Shown here piece after piece: positions 7,308 through 14,002 of a DNA stretch of 14,926 bases; positions within the stretch are counted from its first letter, which is position 1; the number at the start of each line of letters is the position of its first letter. Both the position numbers and the translations under genes were made by a program. The DNA comes from DAOVRD01 sp964605915 (lineage in GTDB: Bacteria; Planctomycetota; Brocadiia; SM23-32), in assembly GCA_964605915.1 (NCBI GenBank), contig CAZSET010000085.1, positions 1 through 14,926 of the forward strand. Reading direction: 5' to 3'. The notes under the pieces were generated by a model. That model was not told the DNA's origin and did not search any database. It saw nothing but the letters and a program-made list of their open reading frames with translations.

Positions 7308-9380
7308 TCACTTCTCGCTCTGCGTGGGAGCGGCCTGAGGGCTCGGGGCCTGTTGCCCGCCGCCGGCTCCGCGTCGGCCGCCGCCCCTGGGGCGGCCACC
7401 TCCCGGTGCGCCGCCTCCCGGTGCGCCGCCTCCCGGTGCGCCGCCTTGGCCGCCAGCTCCGCCGCGCCTGCGGGCCTGCATCTGCTCCCGCTGCGCGGCG
7501 GGCAGCTTCTCAATGATTGCCTGGAGCTTCTGGGCGCGCTCTTCCTCGCTGAGGCCTTCCAACTGCTGGCGGACCTTGTTCCAGTCGAGCGCGCCTTCCG
7601 TCATGTACTCGGAGTCGGCCGCCTGCTCGGCGCCGCCCTCCTGCGGGGCTTCTTCGGCCTCCGGCGCTTCCGGAGGTCCGGGGGGCTCAGCGGCCTCGAT
7701 GGGCACGCCGGCCGCATCATCGATCTGCCTGATCAAATCCTCCGCAAGCGGCCTCGGTGGGGCCAGGTAGACCTCTTCGCCCGGGTTCAGCCCGCTTTCG
7801 ATTTCCACGTATTTGTCCCCGAACTGCCCGGTTACGACGGGCCGGGGGACATCGGAACCCTTGACCCAGCAGAACGAGTGGGCCCGGTGAGTGACGACGG
7901 CCTGCGTGGGCACGTAGACAACCCCTTTGAGTTGGGCGACCACGATCTCCGCCGTAGCCGACATGCCGGGGATAAAGTGCTCAGGTGCTTCCTCCAGGGC
8001 CACCTCCGTCTCGTAGACTTTCGCGTCGGGATTGAGCCAGGCGTGAGCCGGATTCGCCATCGGGCTGATCCTGGCCACGCGTCCGAGGAAGGTCTCGCCC
8101 GGCACCGCCTCCATGGTGATGAGGGCCGGTTGACCGACCTTGATCTTGTCGATCTTGGCTTCCGGTACGTTCATCTTGACGGCCAGATCGGAGGGGTCGG
8201 GTATGCGGATCAGAACGGCGTTTTCGGGCACGGACGCACCTTCCTCGACCCGGTAGCGCTGCCGGTAGAGCTCCTGTCCGCTCGATCCGTAAATGACCAG
8301 CCCGGGGCACGGGGCGCGGATCACGCTCTTGTCGATCATCTCCTGTATCTTGGCCAGCCGCTCCTGTTCGAGTTTGAACTGGGCCTCAGTCGACTTCAGG
8401 TTGGCTTCGGCCTGTGCCAGGCGGCTCTGGGCCCGGGCCTCCACGCGCTCCAAGGAGCGCACGGCTTCCCTGTAGCCGGGCACCCCCCCCTGCCCGTTGG
8501 CGCCGCTGTAGAGCTGCTCGGCCTCCTTCGGCAGCGTGTAGAGCTTGAACAGGCGCAGCTCCTCTTTGGCCTCTTGCTCGCCGATGGCAATCCTCTCCCG
8601 CTCCAACTGGTCCCTGCTCAGATCATTCCGGCCCACGTAGCCCTTGTCATATAGCTTCTGGGTCCATTGGAGCCGATCGTCCTGGTTGGCGAGGGCCGCA
8701 GTGCTCAGCAGCACCTCGGATTGCAGCTCGCGGAGTGTCTGCCGGGCCGTTCCTCCGAGCCGGTCGTCTTCCGCCAGGGCGGCGAAGTCGATCTGCTCTG
8801 CGAGAACCTGTGCAGCGAGCGGCTTGCCCAGGTATCGCTCCAGTTCCATCCGTCCGAATCTCACGTTCAGCTCGGCCAGCGCGATGTCGCTTTCGTTCTG
8901 TTTCTGCTGGATCTCGTAGTTCTCCTGAGCCTGGGTGCAGGCGGCGTCGGCCTCGTAGAAGTCGATCTGTCGGTTGGCTTCGCGCTCCTCCAGACCCGAC
9001 GAGTCCAGCCGGACCAGCACCATCTCGTCCTCGACGTCCTGCTCGGTGACGTAGGTCCCCTCGTCGACGAGTTCCAGGATGTCGTTCCAGCCCTCGACCT
9101 CGTTCCTTATCTCCAGGGGCTTCATGGCCCAGATGGACCCGCGCTGGCTGACCGTCATGATCAGGTCGCCGCGCTCGACGGCGGCGGTGGGTATGTCCTC
9201 CGTGTCGTCCTCCTGGCCTGGTCGTGCCAGCAAGCCGTAGGCCAGGCTGGCGACGATGGCCAGGCCGATCAGGACGGCGGCCGTCTTCATGAGGCTGCCG
9301 CGCCGCCGGCGCAGTCTGCGCGCCGTGTCGGCAGATATCTCCTCCACTCTTTGTGGCGGGTTACTTCCGCGTGGTTCCAT
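7308..9380 (-). CDS. HlyD/MacA-type efflux adaptor, paralogue 1 with Gly/Pro-rich tail
   Basis: A 690-residue membrane-fusion (periplasmic adaptor) protein, nearly twice the length of E. coli MacA. In order: an Arg-rich cytoplasmic leader, one TM helix at about 32-52, first lipoyl half about 90-125, a long predicted coiled-coil region about 130-350, second lipoyl half (VIRAPCPGLVIYG) about 353-385, beta-barrel about 395-485 (PGMSATAEIVVAQLKG), and membrane-proximal domain to about 540. Then comes an acidic Pro-rich linker, a helical segment 590-636 with GLSEEERAQKL, and a low-complexity Gly/Pro/Arg tail 639-690. Such proteins bridge the inner-membrane transporter to a TolC-like channel. It is closely related to the gene upstream, from which it is separated by 108 bp. 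The start at 9380 has only a weak ribosome site; Met31 is an alternative but also lacks one. An eight-C run (8483-8490) lies in a short insertion absent from the paralogue. Confidence 0.9.
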   Translation of the reverse strand: MEPRGSNPPQRVEEISADTARRLRRRRGSLMKTAAVLIGLAIVASLAYGLLARPGQEDDTEDIPTAAVERGDLIMTVSQRGSIWAMKPLEIRNEVEGWNDILELVDEGTYVTEQDVEDEMVLVRLDSSGLEEREANRQIDFYEADAACTQAQENYEIQQKQNESDIALAELNVRFGRMELERYLGKPLAAQVLAEQIDFAALAEDDRLGGTARQTLRELQSEVLLSTAALANQDDRLQWTQKLYDKGYVGRNDLSRDQLERERIAIGEQEAKEELRLFKLYTLPKEAEQLYSGANGQGGVPGYREAVRSLERVEARAQSRLAQAEANLKSTEAQFKLEQERLAKIQEMIDKSVIRAPCPGLVIYGSSGQELYRQRYRVEEGASVPENAVLIRIPDPSDLAVKMNVPEAKIDKIKVGQPALITMEAVPGETFLGRVARISPMANPAHAWLNPDAKVYETEVALEEAPEHFIPGMSATAEIVVAQLKGVVYVPTQAVVTHRAHSFCWVKGSDVPRPVVTGQFGDKYVEIESGLNPGEEVYLAPPRPLAEDLIRQIDDAAGVPIEAAEPPGPPEAPEAEEAPQEGGAEQAADSEYMTEGALDWNKVRQQLEGLSEEERAQKLQAIIEKLPAAQREQMQARRRGGAGGQGGAPGGGAPGGGAPGGGRPRGGGRRGAGGGQQAPSPQAAPTQSEK
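7401..7445. repeat. Three exact 15-bp tandem repeats in the adaptor tail
   Basis: The unit TCCCGGTGCGCCGCC occurs three times without change at 7401-7415, 7416-7430 and 7431-7445. On the minus strand it encodes repeated Gly-Gly-Ala-Pro-Gly in the C-terminal tail of adaptor 1. A 15-bp unit keeps the reading frame, so copy-number change would only lengthen or shorten the tail. Confidence 0.9.
8504..8572 (-). repeat. Near-identical 69-nt block shared with the paralogous adaptor (copy 1)
   Basis: This stretch matches 10607-10675 with one mismatch (8559 C against 10662 G); the first 55 nt are identical. It encodes LRLFKLYTLPKEAEQLYS and flanking residues in both adaptors. The sequence around it is clearly more diverged, including at silent positions. 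Confidence 0.9.
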
Positions 9381-9411
9381 GAAGACCGTTCCAATGTCTG
9401 TCTGACGGCCG

Positions 9412-9435
9412 GCCGCCCCTCAGTTCATGGGCGGC
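9412..9435. other. Hairpin in the 108-bp gap between the two adaptor genes
   Basis: GCCGCCC (9412-9418) and GGGCGGC (9429-9435) form a 7-bp GC stem with a 10-nt loop. No T-run follows on the minus strand, so it is unlikely to be a full terminator. It lies in the longest gap of the efflux operon. It could mark an mRNA processing or stability point that sets different amounts of the two adaptors; that role is inference. Confidence 0.45.
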
Positions 9436-9488
9436 TGACCTTCAGGTAGCGTCTCGGGCGGTGGGGACGCGGGCTTCGCAGGCAGGCA

Positions 9489-11498
9489 CTAGTCACGTCC
9501 CTGTCCGGCGTCCTGCGTCCGCTGCTGTCTGCGCGGCTGCCTCTCCTCGTCCGACGTGTTCTGCCGTCTGTTGAGCGTCTGTTCGAGCACCTTTCGTTCA
9601 TCTTCCGGCAGTTTGGCCATGATGTCCTTGAGCTTCTGGTCACGTTCTTCGTCGCTAAGTCCTCTGAGCTCGGGGCCCAGCTTCGCCCAGTTGACCTGTC
9701 CGTCAACAACGTACCCGGAGGCGCTCGCCTCGGCGGGTTCCGGGGTGGCGACGGATCCTTCGGCTTGCGCCAGTCCGGTGTCGGCTGCGGCCTGCTGGTC
9801 CGCGGCCCGCCGTTCGGCCAGGATGCGCTCCAGCTCGGCCAGGCGTGCCGGCTGGGCCTCGCTCTCCTCCTCGGGCAGTTCCTGGGGCTGATCGACGTAG
9901 ACGATCTCGCCTTCCGTCAGGCCTTCCGTGACCTCGACGAACTTCTCGGTGAAGTGGCCGGTCTCGATGGTCCGCAGCGCGGGTCCGGATGGGGTCTGGA
10001 CCCAGCACACGCGTTGCCCCCTGTAGGTGGTGACTGCCTCGATGGGGGCGTAGAGGACGTTCCTGAGGCGGGCGACCACGATCTCAGCCGTAGCCGACAT
10101 GCCGGGCGTCAGGTCCTGTGGCACGCTGTTCAGGGCGATGTCACACTCGTAGACTTTGATGTCCGGGTTGAGCCACGCGGCCGCCGCGCTGGCGACCGGG
10201 CTGACCCTCACGATCTTGCCGGCGAACGACTTGCCGGGCAGAGCCTCCACGGTGACGATGGCGTCCTGGCCCACCTTGACCTTCTCGATGTCGGTCTCGT
10301 GGATGTTCACTCGGGCGGCCAGGGTGGAAAGATCCGGGATGCTGAGGATCACTTGATTGCTGTATACCGTCTCGCCCTCAGCGATCCGGCGTCTGCGCCA
10401 CCGGTCGGCGCTGCCCGGGTAGACGATGCTGCCCGGCTTGGGGGCGCGCATGACGCACTTCTCCAGGTTCGTCTTGACCTTGTCCAGTCGCTCGGTGTCA
10501 AGTTCGTAGCTTGCCTTTCTGGACTTCAGGTTGGCCTGTCTCTGCGCCAGTTCGCTGCGGGCCTTGGCCTGCACGCGGGCCAGCTCTCGCTCGGCTTCCG
10601 CGCAGTCGCTGTAGAGCTGCTCGGCCTCCTTCGGCAGCGTGTAGAGCTTGAACAGGCGCAGGTCCTCTTTGGCCTTCTGTTCGTTGATGCCAATCCTTTG
10701 CTGCTCTAGCTGGTCGCTGGTCAGCTCATTCTGGCCCACGTAGCCCTTGTCGAACAGCTTCTGCGTCCAGTCGAGTTGCTCCTGCTGGTTGGCGAGGGAG
10801 GCGGAGGCCAGCAACACGCCGGACTCCAGGTTCCTCAGCTCCTGCTTGGCCGTGCCCCCGAGCCCTTCGTCGTCGGCCAGATTGGAGAAATCGATCTTCT
10901 CCTCCAGCACCTGGGCGGCCAGATCCTTGCCCAGGTAGCGCTCCAGGTCCATGCGGGCGAACTTCAGATTCAGTCGGGCGAGCGTGACGTTGCTTTCGTT
11001 CTGCTTCTCCTGGATGGCCAGGTCCTCGACGGCTTCCTTGTAGGAGGCCTCCGAGTTGTAGAACCGGATCTCTTGCTGGCTTCCCCTCTCCTCCAGGTCG
11101 GAGGCGTCGAGCTGGACCAGGACCATTCCGTTGTCGACGTCTTCCTGCGTGATGTGGGTGCCTTCCTCAACCAGCTCGACGATGGTCAACCGGTTGCCCT
11201 CCACCTCGTTCTTGATGTCCAGCGATTCTCTGGCGAGCAGCGTGCCGCCTTCGGTGACGGAGACGGTCAGGTCACCGCGCTTGACGGGCGCCGTGCGCAG
11301 GGCCTCGGCCTCCCCTTCGGCGCTGGGGGCGGCCATCAGGCCCACGCCGACGGCAGCGAGAACCACGGCCAAGCCCACGACGATGATCACTGTCTTGGTC
11401 CGTCTTCGCCTTGGACCGCCTTCCGAGGCCTCCGGCGCCGGCTGCACGGCCAGCAACTCATGCCCGTGCTGCTCGGAGCTATCCTCATTGATACGCAT
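9489..11498 (-). CDS. HlyD/MacA-type efflux adaptor, paralogue 2
   Basis: A 669-residue periplasmic adaptor with the same plan as the gene after it. It has a charged cytoplasmic leader ending in an Arg cluster (30-33), one TM helix about 36-56, first lipoyl half about 94-132, long coiled-coil region about 135-345, and second lipoyl half (MRAPKPGSIVYPG) about 350-385. The beta-barrel follows (PGMSATAEIVVARLRN near 466-480), then a membrane-proximal domain to about 537, and a charged Ala/Glu-rich linker. A helical segment 597-645 carries GLSDEERDQKL, followed by a short Gln/Arg-rich tail. The ATG at 11498 overlaps the TolC-like gene by 14 bp and has AGAGGAG 7 nt upstream. Conserved blocks shared with paralogue 1 include KQNES, LERYLGK, LAAQVL, LGGTA, WTQKL, DKGYVG and LFKLYTLPKEAEQLYS. 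The pair most likely arose by tandem duplication and may form mixed or alternative adaptor rings. Confidence 0.9.
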   Translation of the reverse strand: MRINEDSSEQHGHELLAVQPAPEASEGGPRRRRTKTVIIVVGLAVVLAAVGVGLMAAPSAEGEAEALRTAPVKRGDLTVSVTEGGTLLARESLDIKNEVEGNRLTIVELVEEGTHITQEDVDNGMVLVQLDASDLEERGSQQEIRFYNSEASYKEAVEDLAIQEKQNESNVTLARLNLKFARMDLERYLGKDLAAQVLEEKIDFSNLADDEGLGGTAKQELRNLESGVLLASASLANQQEQLDWTQKLFDKGYVGQNELTSDQLEQQRIGINEQKAKEDLRLFKLYTLPKEAEQLYSDCAEAERELARVQAKARSELAQRQANLKSRKASYELDTERLDKVKTNLEKCVMRAPKPGSIVYPGSADRWRRRRIAEGETVYSNQVILSIPDLSTLAARVNIHETDIEKVKVGQDAIVTVEALPGKSFAGKIVRVSPVASAAAAWLNPDIKVYECDIALNSVPQDLTPGMSATAEIVVARLRNVLYAPIEAVTTYRGQRVCWVQTPSGPALRTIETGHFTEKFVEVTEGLTEGEIVYVDQPQELPEEESEAQPARLAELERILAERRAADQQAAADTGLAQAEGSVATPEPAEASASGYVVDGQVNWAKLGPELRGLSDEERDQKLKDIMAKLPEDERKVLEQTLNRRQNTSDEERQPRRQQRTQDAGQGRD
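10607..10675 (-). repeat. Near-identical 69-nt block shared with the paralogous adaptor (copy 2)
   Basis: Partner of the block at 8504-8572: 68 of 69 positions match, with an identical run of 55 nt from 10607 to 10661. In both genes it encodes the end of the coiled-coil segment, LFKLYTLPKEAEQLYS. Confidence 0.9.
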
Positions 11499-13170
11499 CG
11501 AAGCGCTCCTCTAATCGTCCTTCTTCATCTGCGGCAAGAATGCCCATGTCGCGCGCGAGCTCCAGGCTCGCCACCTTGTAGTCCACGAGGGCCCTTGTCA
11601 CGGCGTTTTGGGCGCGCACCAGGGACTCCTGCGCTTCCAGCACGCGGCGCAGGTCGGTGATCCGTCCGGCTTCGAACAGCATCTGCGTGTTCTCGACGCG
11701 CCCTGAAGCAAGGGTCAGGCTCCCCTTCTCGATCTCGTATGTATTCCTGGCGCGGGTGTACTGGCGCCAGGCGTCGCGCACCTCCAGCACGACGTCGTCA
11801 CGCTTCTCCTGATAGCCGCGTCTGGCCTGCTCCAGGTCGATGAGCTGCCTGCGGAACTCATTGCGTTCCGACAGCTTGTCCAGAGGCAGATCGAGCTCGA
11901 ACCCGACGGTCAGGTCCGTGTTGTGCGCCTGGAAGTCCAGGGGTTCGGTCGGCCTTTCAGTATCCGTCTCGACCGTGGCTGTCAGGTCCAGTCCGGGCAG
12001 CAGATCGTTGGCTGCCACCTCGACCTCGCGTTCGGCGTCCTCGATCTGATCGCGTTCCGTCATCAGGTCGAGCCGGTGGCCGAGGGCGATATCCGCCGAC
12101 TCGTCCGATCCGAGCGTTACCTCCACGATCTCCTCGGGGCTCAGCCGGTCCAGCTCCCGCATGTCCAGCATGACCTCCATCTCGGTGGGCAGCCCGAGCG
12201 TGATTTTGAGCCGGTCCAACGCGTTCTGGTACCTCTGACGCGCCACCTCCACGCTGTTCTCCGCGGACAGCTCGTCCTGACGGACCTGGTCGACCTCGAA
12301 CTTGCCAAAACGGCCGGCTTTGCCGAAGGCCTCCGCACGCTCCCTGACGAGGGTCAGGTTGTCCCGGTTCAGCAGTTCGTTCTCCAGAAGCTGCCGTTCG
12401 CGCAGGACGCCGTAGTAGGCCGAGACGACGTTCACGAAGAACGTTCGCCGGTAACGGACGAACTCCCGGATCTGATAGATGACGTTGCGTTCGGCCTGGA
12501 TGAGCGGGTTTTTCACCGAGATGCCCGCTCCCTGCAGCAGGGGCTGCGTTATCGTGGCCGAAAGCACGGAGGAGGCCGCCTTCTCCGGATCACCCGACAC
12601 GAACTGACTGAAGTTGGACGCCAGGCTCACGCTCAGCCGGGCGCCCGTGGCCAGCAGCCAGTTGAAGCCGAAGTTGGTGTCGCCGCTGATCGTGTTCTCT
12701 TCGCCGCTGTTGGTGCTCTCGTACTCGCCGCCCAGGATCCCGAAGAACTGGGGGTCGAACAGGTAGCGCTGGTACGTCAGGTCGAGCGCCTCCTCGTAGA
12801 GGGACTCCTTCTGCGTCTGGTAGTCGCGGCTGTTCAGGGCGGCGATCATCAGGGCGCTCTCGAGCGAAAGAACCACCGGCTCGGCTGCCGGATCCTGGCG
12901 GCGGACGGTCATTGCCGGCTGCTCCAGACCGTCCCCGGGCTCCGGCAGACCGGCCAGGCGGCGGACTATCTCCTGCGACTGCGGCGTGGGCTCAACTGCG
13001 GAGCTGCCCGGAACGAACTCCGGCACTTCGGGCCCCTTCTGCAGCAGGATGGAGTCGACTTGCCGATCGGCGGACTCCTTGTAGTACTGGCGAGTGCAAC
13101 CGGTCGTCAGGCCCAACGTTACGCCGGCTGCCGCCAGCATCAGCAGGGCAGTACACAGAGGTCTGGACAT
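11485..13170 (-). CDS. TolC-family outer-membrane efflux lipoprotein
   Basis: Outer-membrane channel component, 561 residues. The start at 13170 gives a clear signal peptide with a hydrophobic core and a lipobox-like LTTGC, so Cys25 is the probable lipidation site (the -3 position is Thr rather than the usual Leu or Val). The same frame stays open upstream to 13875, but that part overlaps the TetR gene and reads as non-biological, basic low-complexity sequence. Two OEP-type helical repeats follow: the first around SLESALMIAALNSRDYQTQ to about 325, the second from about 365 to the end, with ITQPLLQGAG near the first strand pair and DAWRQYTRARNTYE in the second coiled coil. It lies 11 bp after the TetR gene and overlaps the adaptor start by 14 bp, so it belongs to the efflux operon and should dock with the adaptors. 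Confidence 0.93.
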   Translation of the reverse strand: MSRPLCTALLMLAAAGVTLGLTTGCTRQYYKESADRQVDSILLQKGPEVPEFVPGSSAVEPTPQSQEIVRRLAGLPEPGDGLEQPAMTVRRQDPAAEPVVLSLESALMIAALNSRDYQTQKESLYEEALDLTYQRYLFDPQFFGILGGEYESTNSGEENTISGDTNFGFNWLLATGARLSVSLASNFSQFVSGDPEKAASSVLSATITQPLLQGAGISVKNPLIQAERNVIYQIREFVRYRRTFFVNVVSAYYGVLRERQLLENELLNRDNLTLVRERAEAFGKAGRFGKFEVDQVRQDELSAENSVEVARQRYQNALDRLKITLGLPTEMEVMLDMRELDRLSPEEIVEVTLGSDESADIALGHRLDLMTERDQIEDAEREVEVAANDLLPGLDLTATVETDTERPTEPLDFQAHNTDLTVGFELDLPLDKLSERNEFRRQLIDLEQARRGYQEKRDDVVLEVRDAWRQYTRARNTYEIEKGSLTLASGRVENTQMLFEAGRITDLRRVLEAQESLVRAQNAVTRALVDYKVASLELARDMGILAADEEGRLEERFDAYQ

Positions 13171-13181
13171 GATTCGGTTTC

Positions 13182-13775
13182 TCACTTGATCTTGCTGGAT
13201 TTGTCTGCCAGGATGCCGTTCTCCAACAACTCTACGATGGCCAGGGGCCAACCGTCCCCCTTGGGCATCTCCTCCCGGTTCCACAGGGCGGTGCGGATCA
13301 TACCCAGCAACAGCCGGGCGACGGCATGCGGACTGAACCGGCTGACGTATTGGCCTTGTTCCATGCCCCTGCCGATGAAGCCCATCGTGACGGCCAGAAA
13401 ACCTTCTTGCTTGCTGCGCCACTGCTTCCAGAATCTCTTCTTCCGGCCGGAGCCCCTGAAGCTCTCGCTCCACATCAGGCCGAACAGGGCGCGTCGGTCT
13501 GCGAAGAAATCGGCGATGCAGCGTGCCACTCCGCGCAAGCCCTCTGCAGGGTCCTGTTCCCGTTCCTGCACGTCCTGGACGGATCGGACCAGCTCGTCCA
13601 GGCCGGACAGGATTACCTGCCAAAAAAGGTCCTCTTTGTCCTTGAAGTAGCGGTAGACGGTGCCTTTGCCGACGCCGGCCTCCTTGCAGATGTCGTCCAG
13701 CGTCACCTCGTGGTAGCGTCCTGCCGCAAAGAGCCTCTCCGCTGTCTGGAGTATGCACGCGGCTTTGTCGCCCAT
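13182..13775 (-). CDS. TetR-family transcriptional repressor
   Basis: A 197-residue one-component repressor. The N-terminal DNA-binding domain (about residues 5-50) has the TetR pattern: TAERLFAAGRYHEVTLDDI, then EAGVGKGTVYRYFKDKEDLF, with the recognition helix near 36-45. The C-terminal ligand/dimer domain (about 55-197) is variable, as usual in the family, and gives no hint of the ligand. The start at 13775 is preferred. GGGAGC lies 5 nt upstream, and the expected transcription start (about 13805) is downstream of the in-frame ATG at 13841, which overlaps the -35 box. As first gene of the operon, behind a promoter carrying two dyads, it very probably represses itself and the efflux genes until an inducer, perhaps the exported compound, binds. 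Confidence 0.93.
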   Translation of the reverse strand: MGDKAACILQTAERLFAAGRYHEVTLDDICKEAGVGKGTVYRYFKDKEDLFWQVILSGLDELVRSVQDVQEREQDPAEGLRGVARCIADFFADRRALFGLMWSESFRGSGRKKRFWKQWRSKQEGFLAVTMGFIGRGMEQGQYVSRFSPHAVARLLLGMIRTALWNREEMPKGDGWPLAIVELLENGILADKSSKIK

Positions 13776-13793
13776 GGCCCGCTCCCGCAAGTA

Positions 13794-13811
13794 GAACTGA
13801 CCAGTCAGTTC
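13794..13811. promoter_or_regulatory. Probable TetR operator over the transcription start
   Basis: GAACTGAC and GTCAGTTC form a perfect 8-bp dyad around a 2-bp centre (CA). This size and symmetry suit a TetR dimer. It begins 1 bp after the -10 box and covers the predicted +1, so binding would block initiation. Assignment to this TetR protein is inferred from its position directly ahead of the gene. Confidence 0.8.
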
Positions 13812-13812
13812 C

Positions 13813-13841
13813 ACTATGCCACACTTCGGCCGAAGTGTCAA
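13813..13841 (-). promoter_or_regulatory. Sigma70-type promoter of the tetR-efflux operon
   Basis: On the minus strand a consensus -35 TTGACA (13836-13841) is followed after exactly 17 bp by a -10 CATAGT (13813-13818, four of six matches to TATAAT). The predicted start is near 13805, giving a leader of about 30 nt before the TetR start codon. Confidence 0.8.
13821..13838. promoter_or_regulatory. Second perfect dyad inside the promoter spacer
   Basis: ACACTTCGGCCGAAGTGT is an 18-bp perfect palindrome. It fills most of the spacer between -35 and -10 and overlaps the last three bases of the -35 box. Its sequence differs from the dyad at 13794-13811, so it may be the site of a second regulator, or a second, unrelated-looking half of the TetR control region. 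Protein binding here would block RNA polymerase. Confidence 0.7.
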
Positions 13842-14002
13842 GGAAACGGAGGGGATTTGCGCGCCGGCTGCCCACGGCGCGGCTTCTGCCGGGGGGCCTC
13901 CTCTGGTCAGATCGGCCGGCGAGGGCGCGCCTACGGGCCTTAGGGGGGGCGGCCCGAACCGTTCGGACGGGTCACGGCTCTGGCTCTCAGCCCGTCAGGA
14001 GG

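Noticed and set aside
13776..13841. Longer TetR start at 13841
   Set aside because: That ATG overlaps the -35 box and precedes the predicted transcription start. The ATG at 13775 has a ribosome site and begins the canonical TetR N-terminus.
13171..13875. Upstream extension of the TolC-like reading frame (235 extra codons)
   Set aside because: It overlaps the whole TetR gene in another frame, shows no domain, and would bury the lipoprotein signal peptide in the middle of the protein.
13954..13966. Inverted repeat CCGAA/TTCGG as a terminator for the isomerase gene
   Set aside because: The stem is only 5 bp with a 3-nt loop and no T-run follows, so it is not a convincing terminator. I see nothing else definite in 13842-14002.
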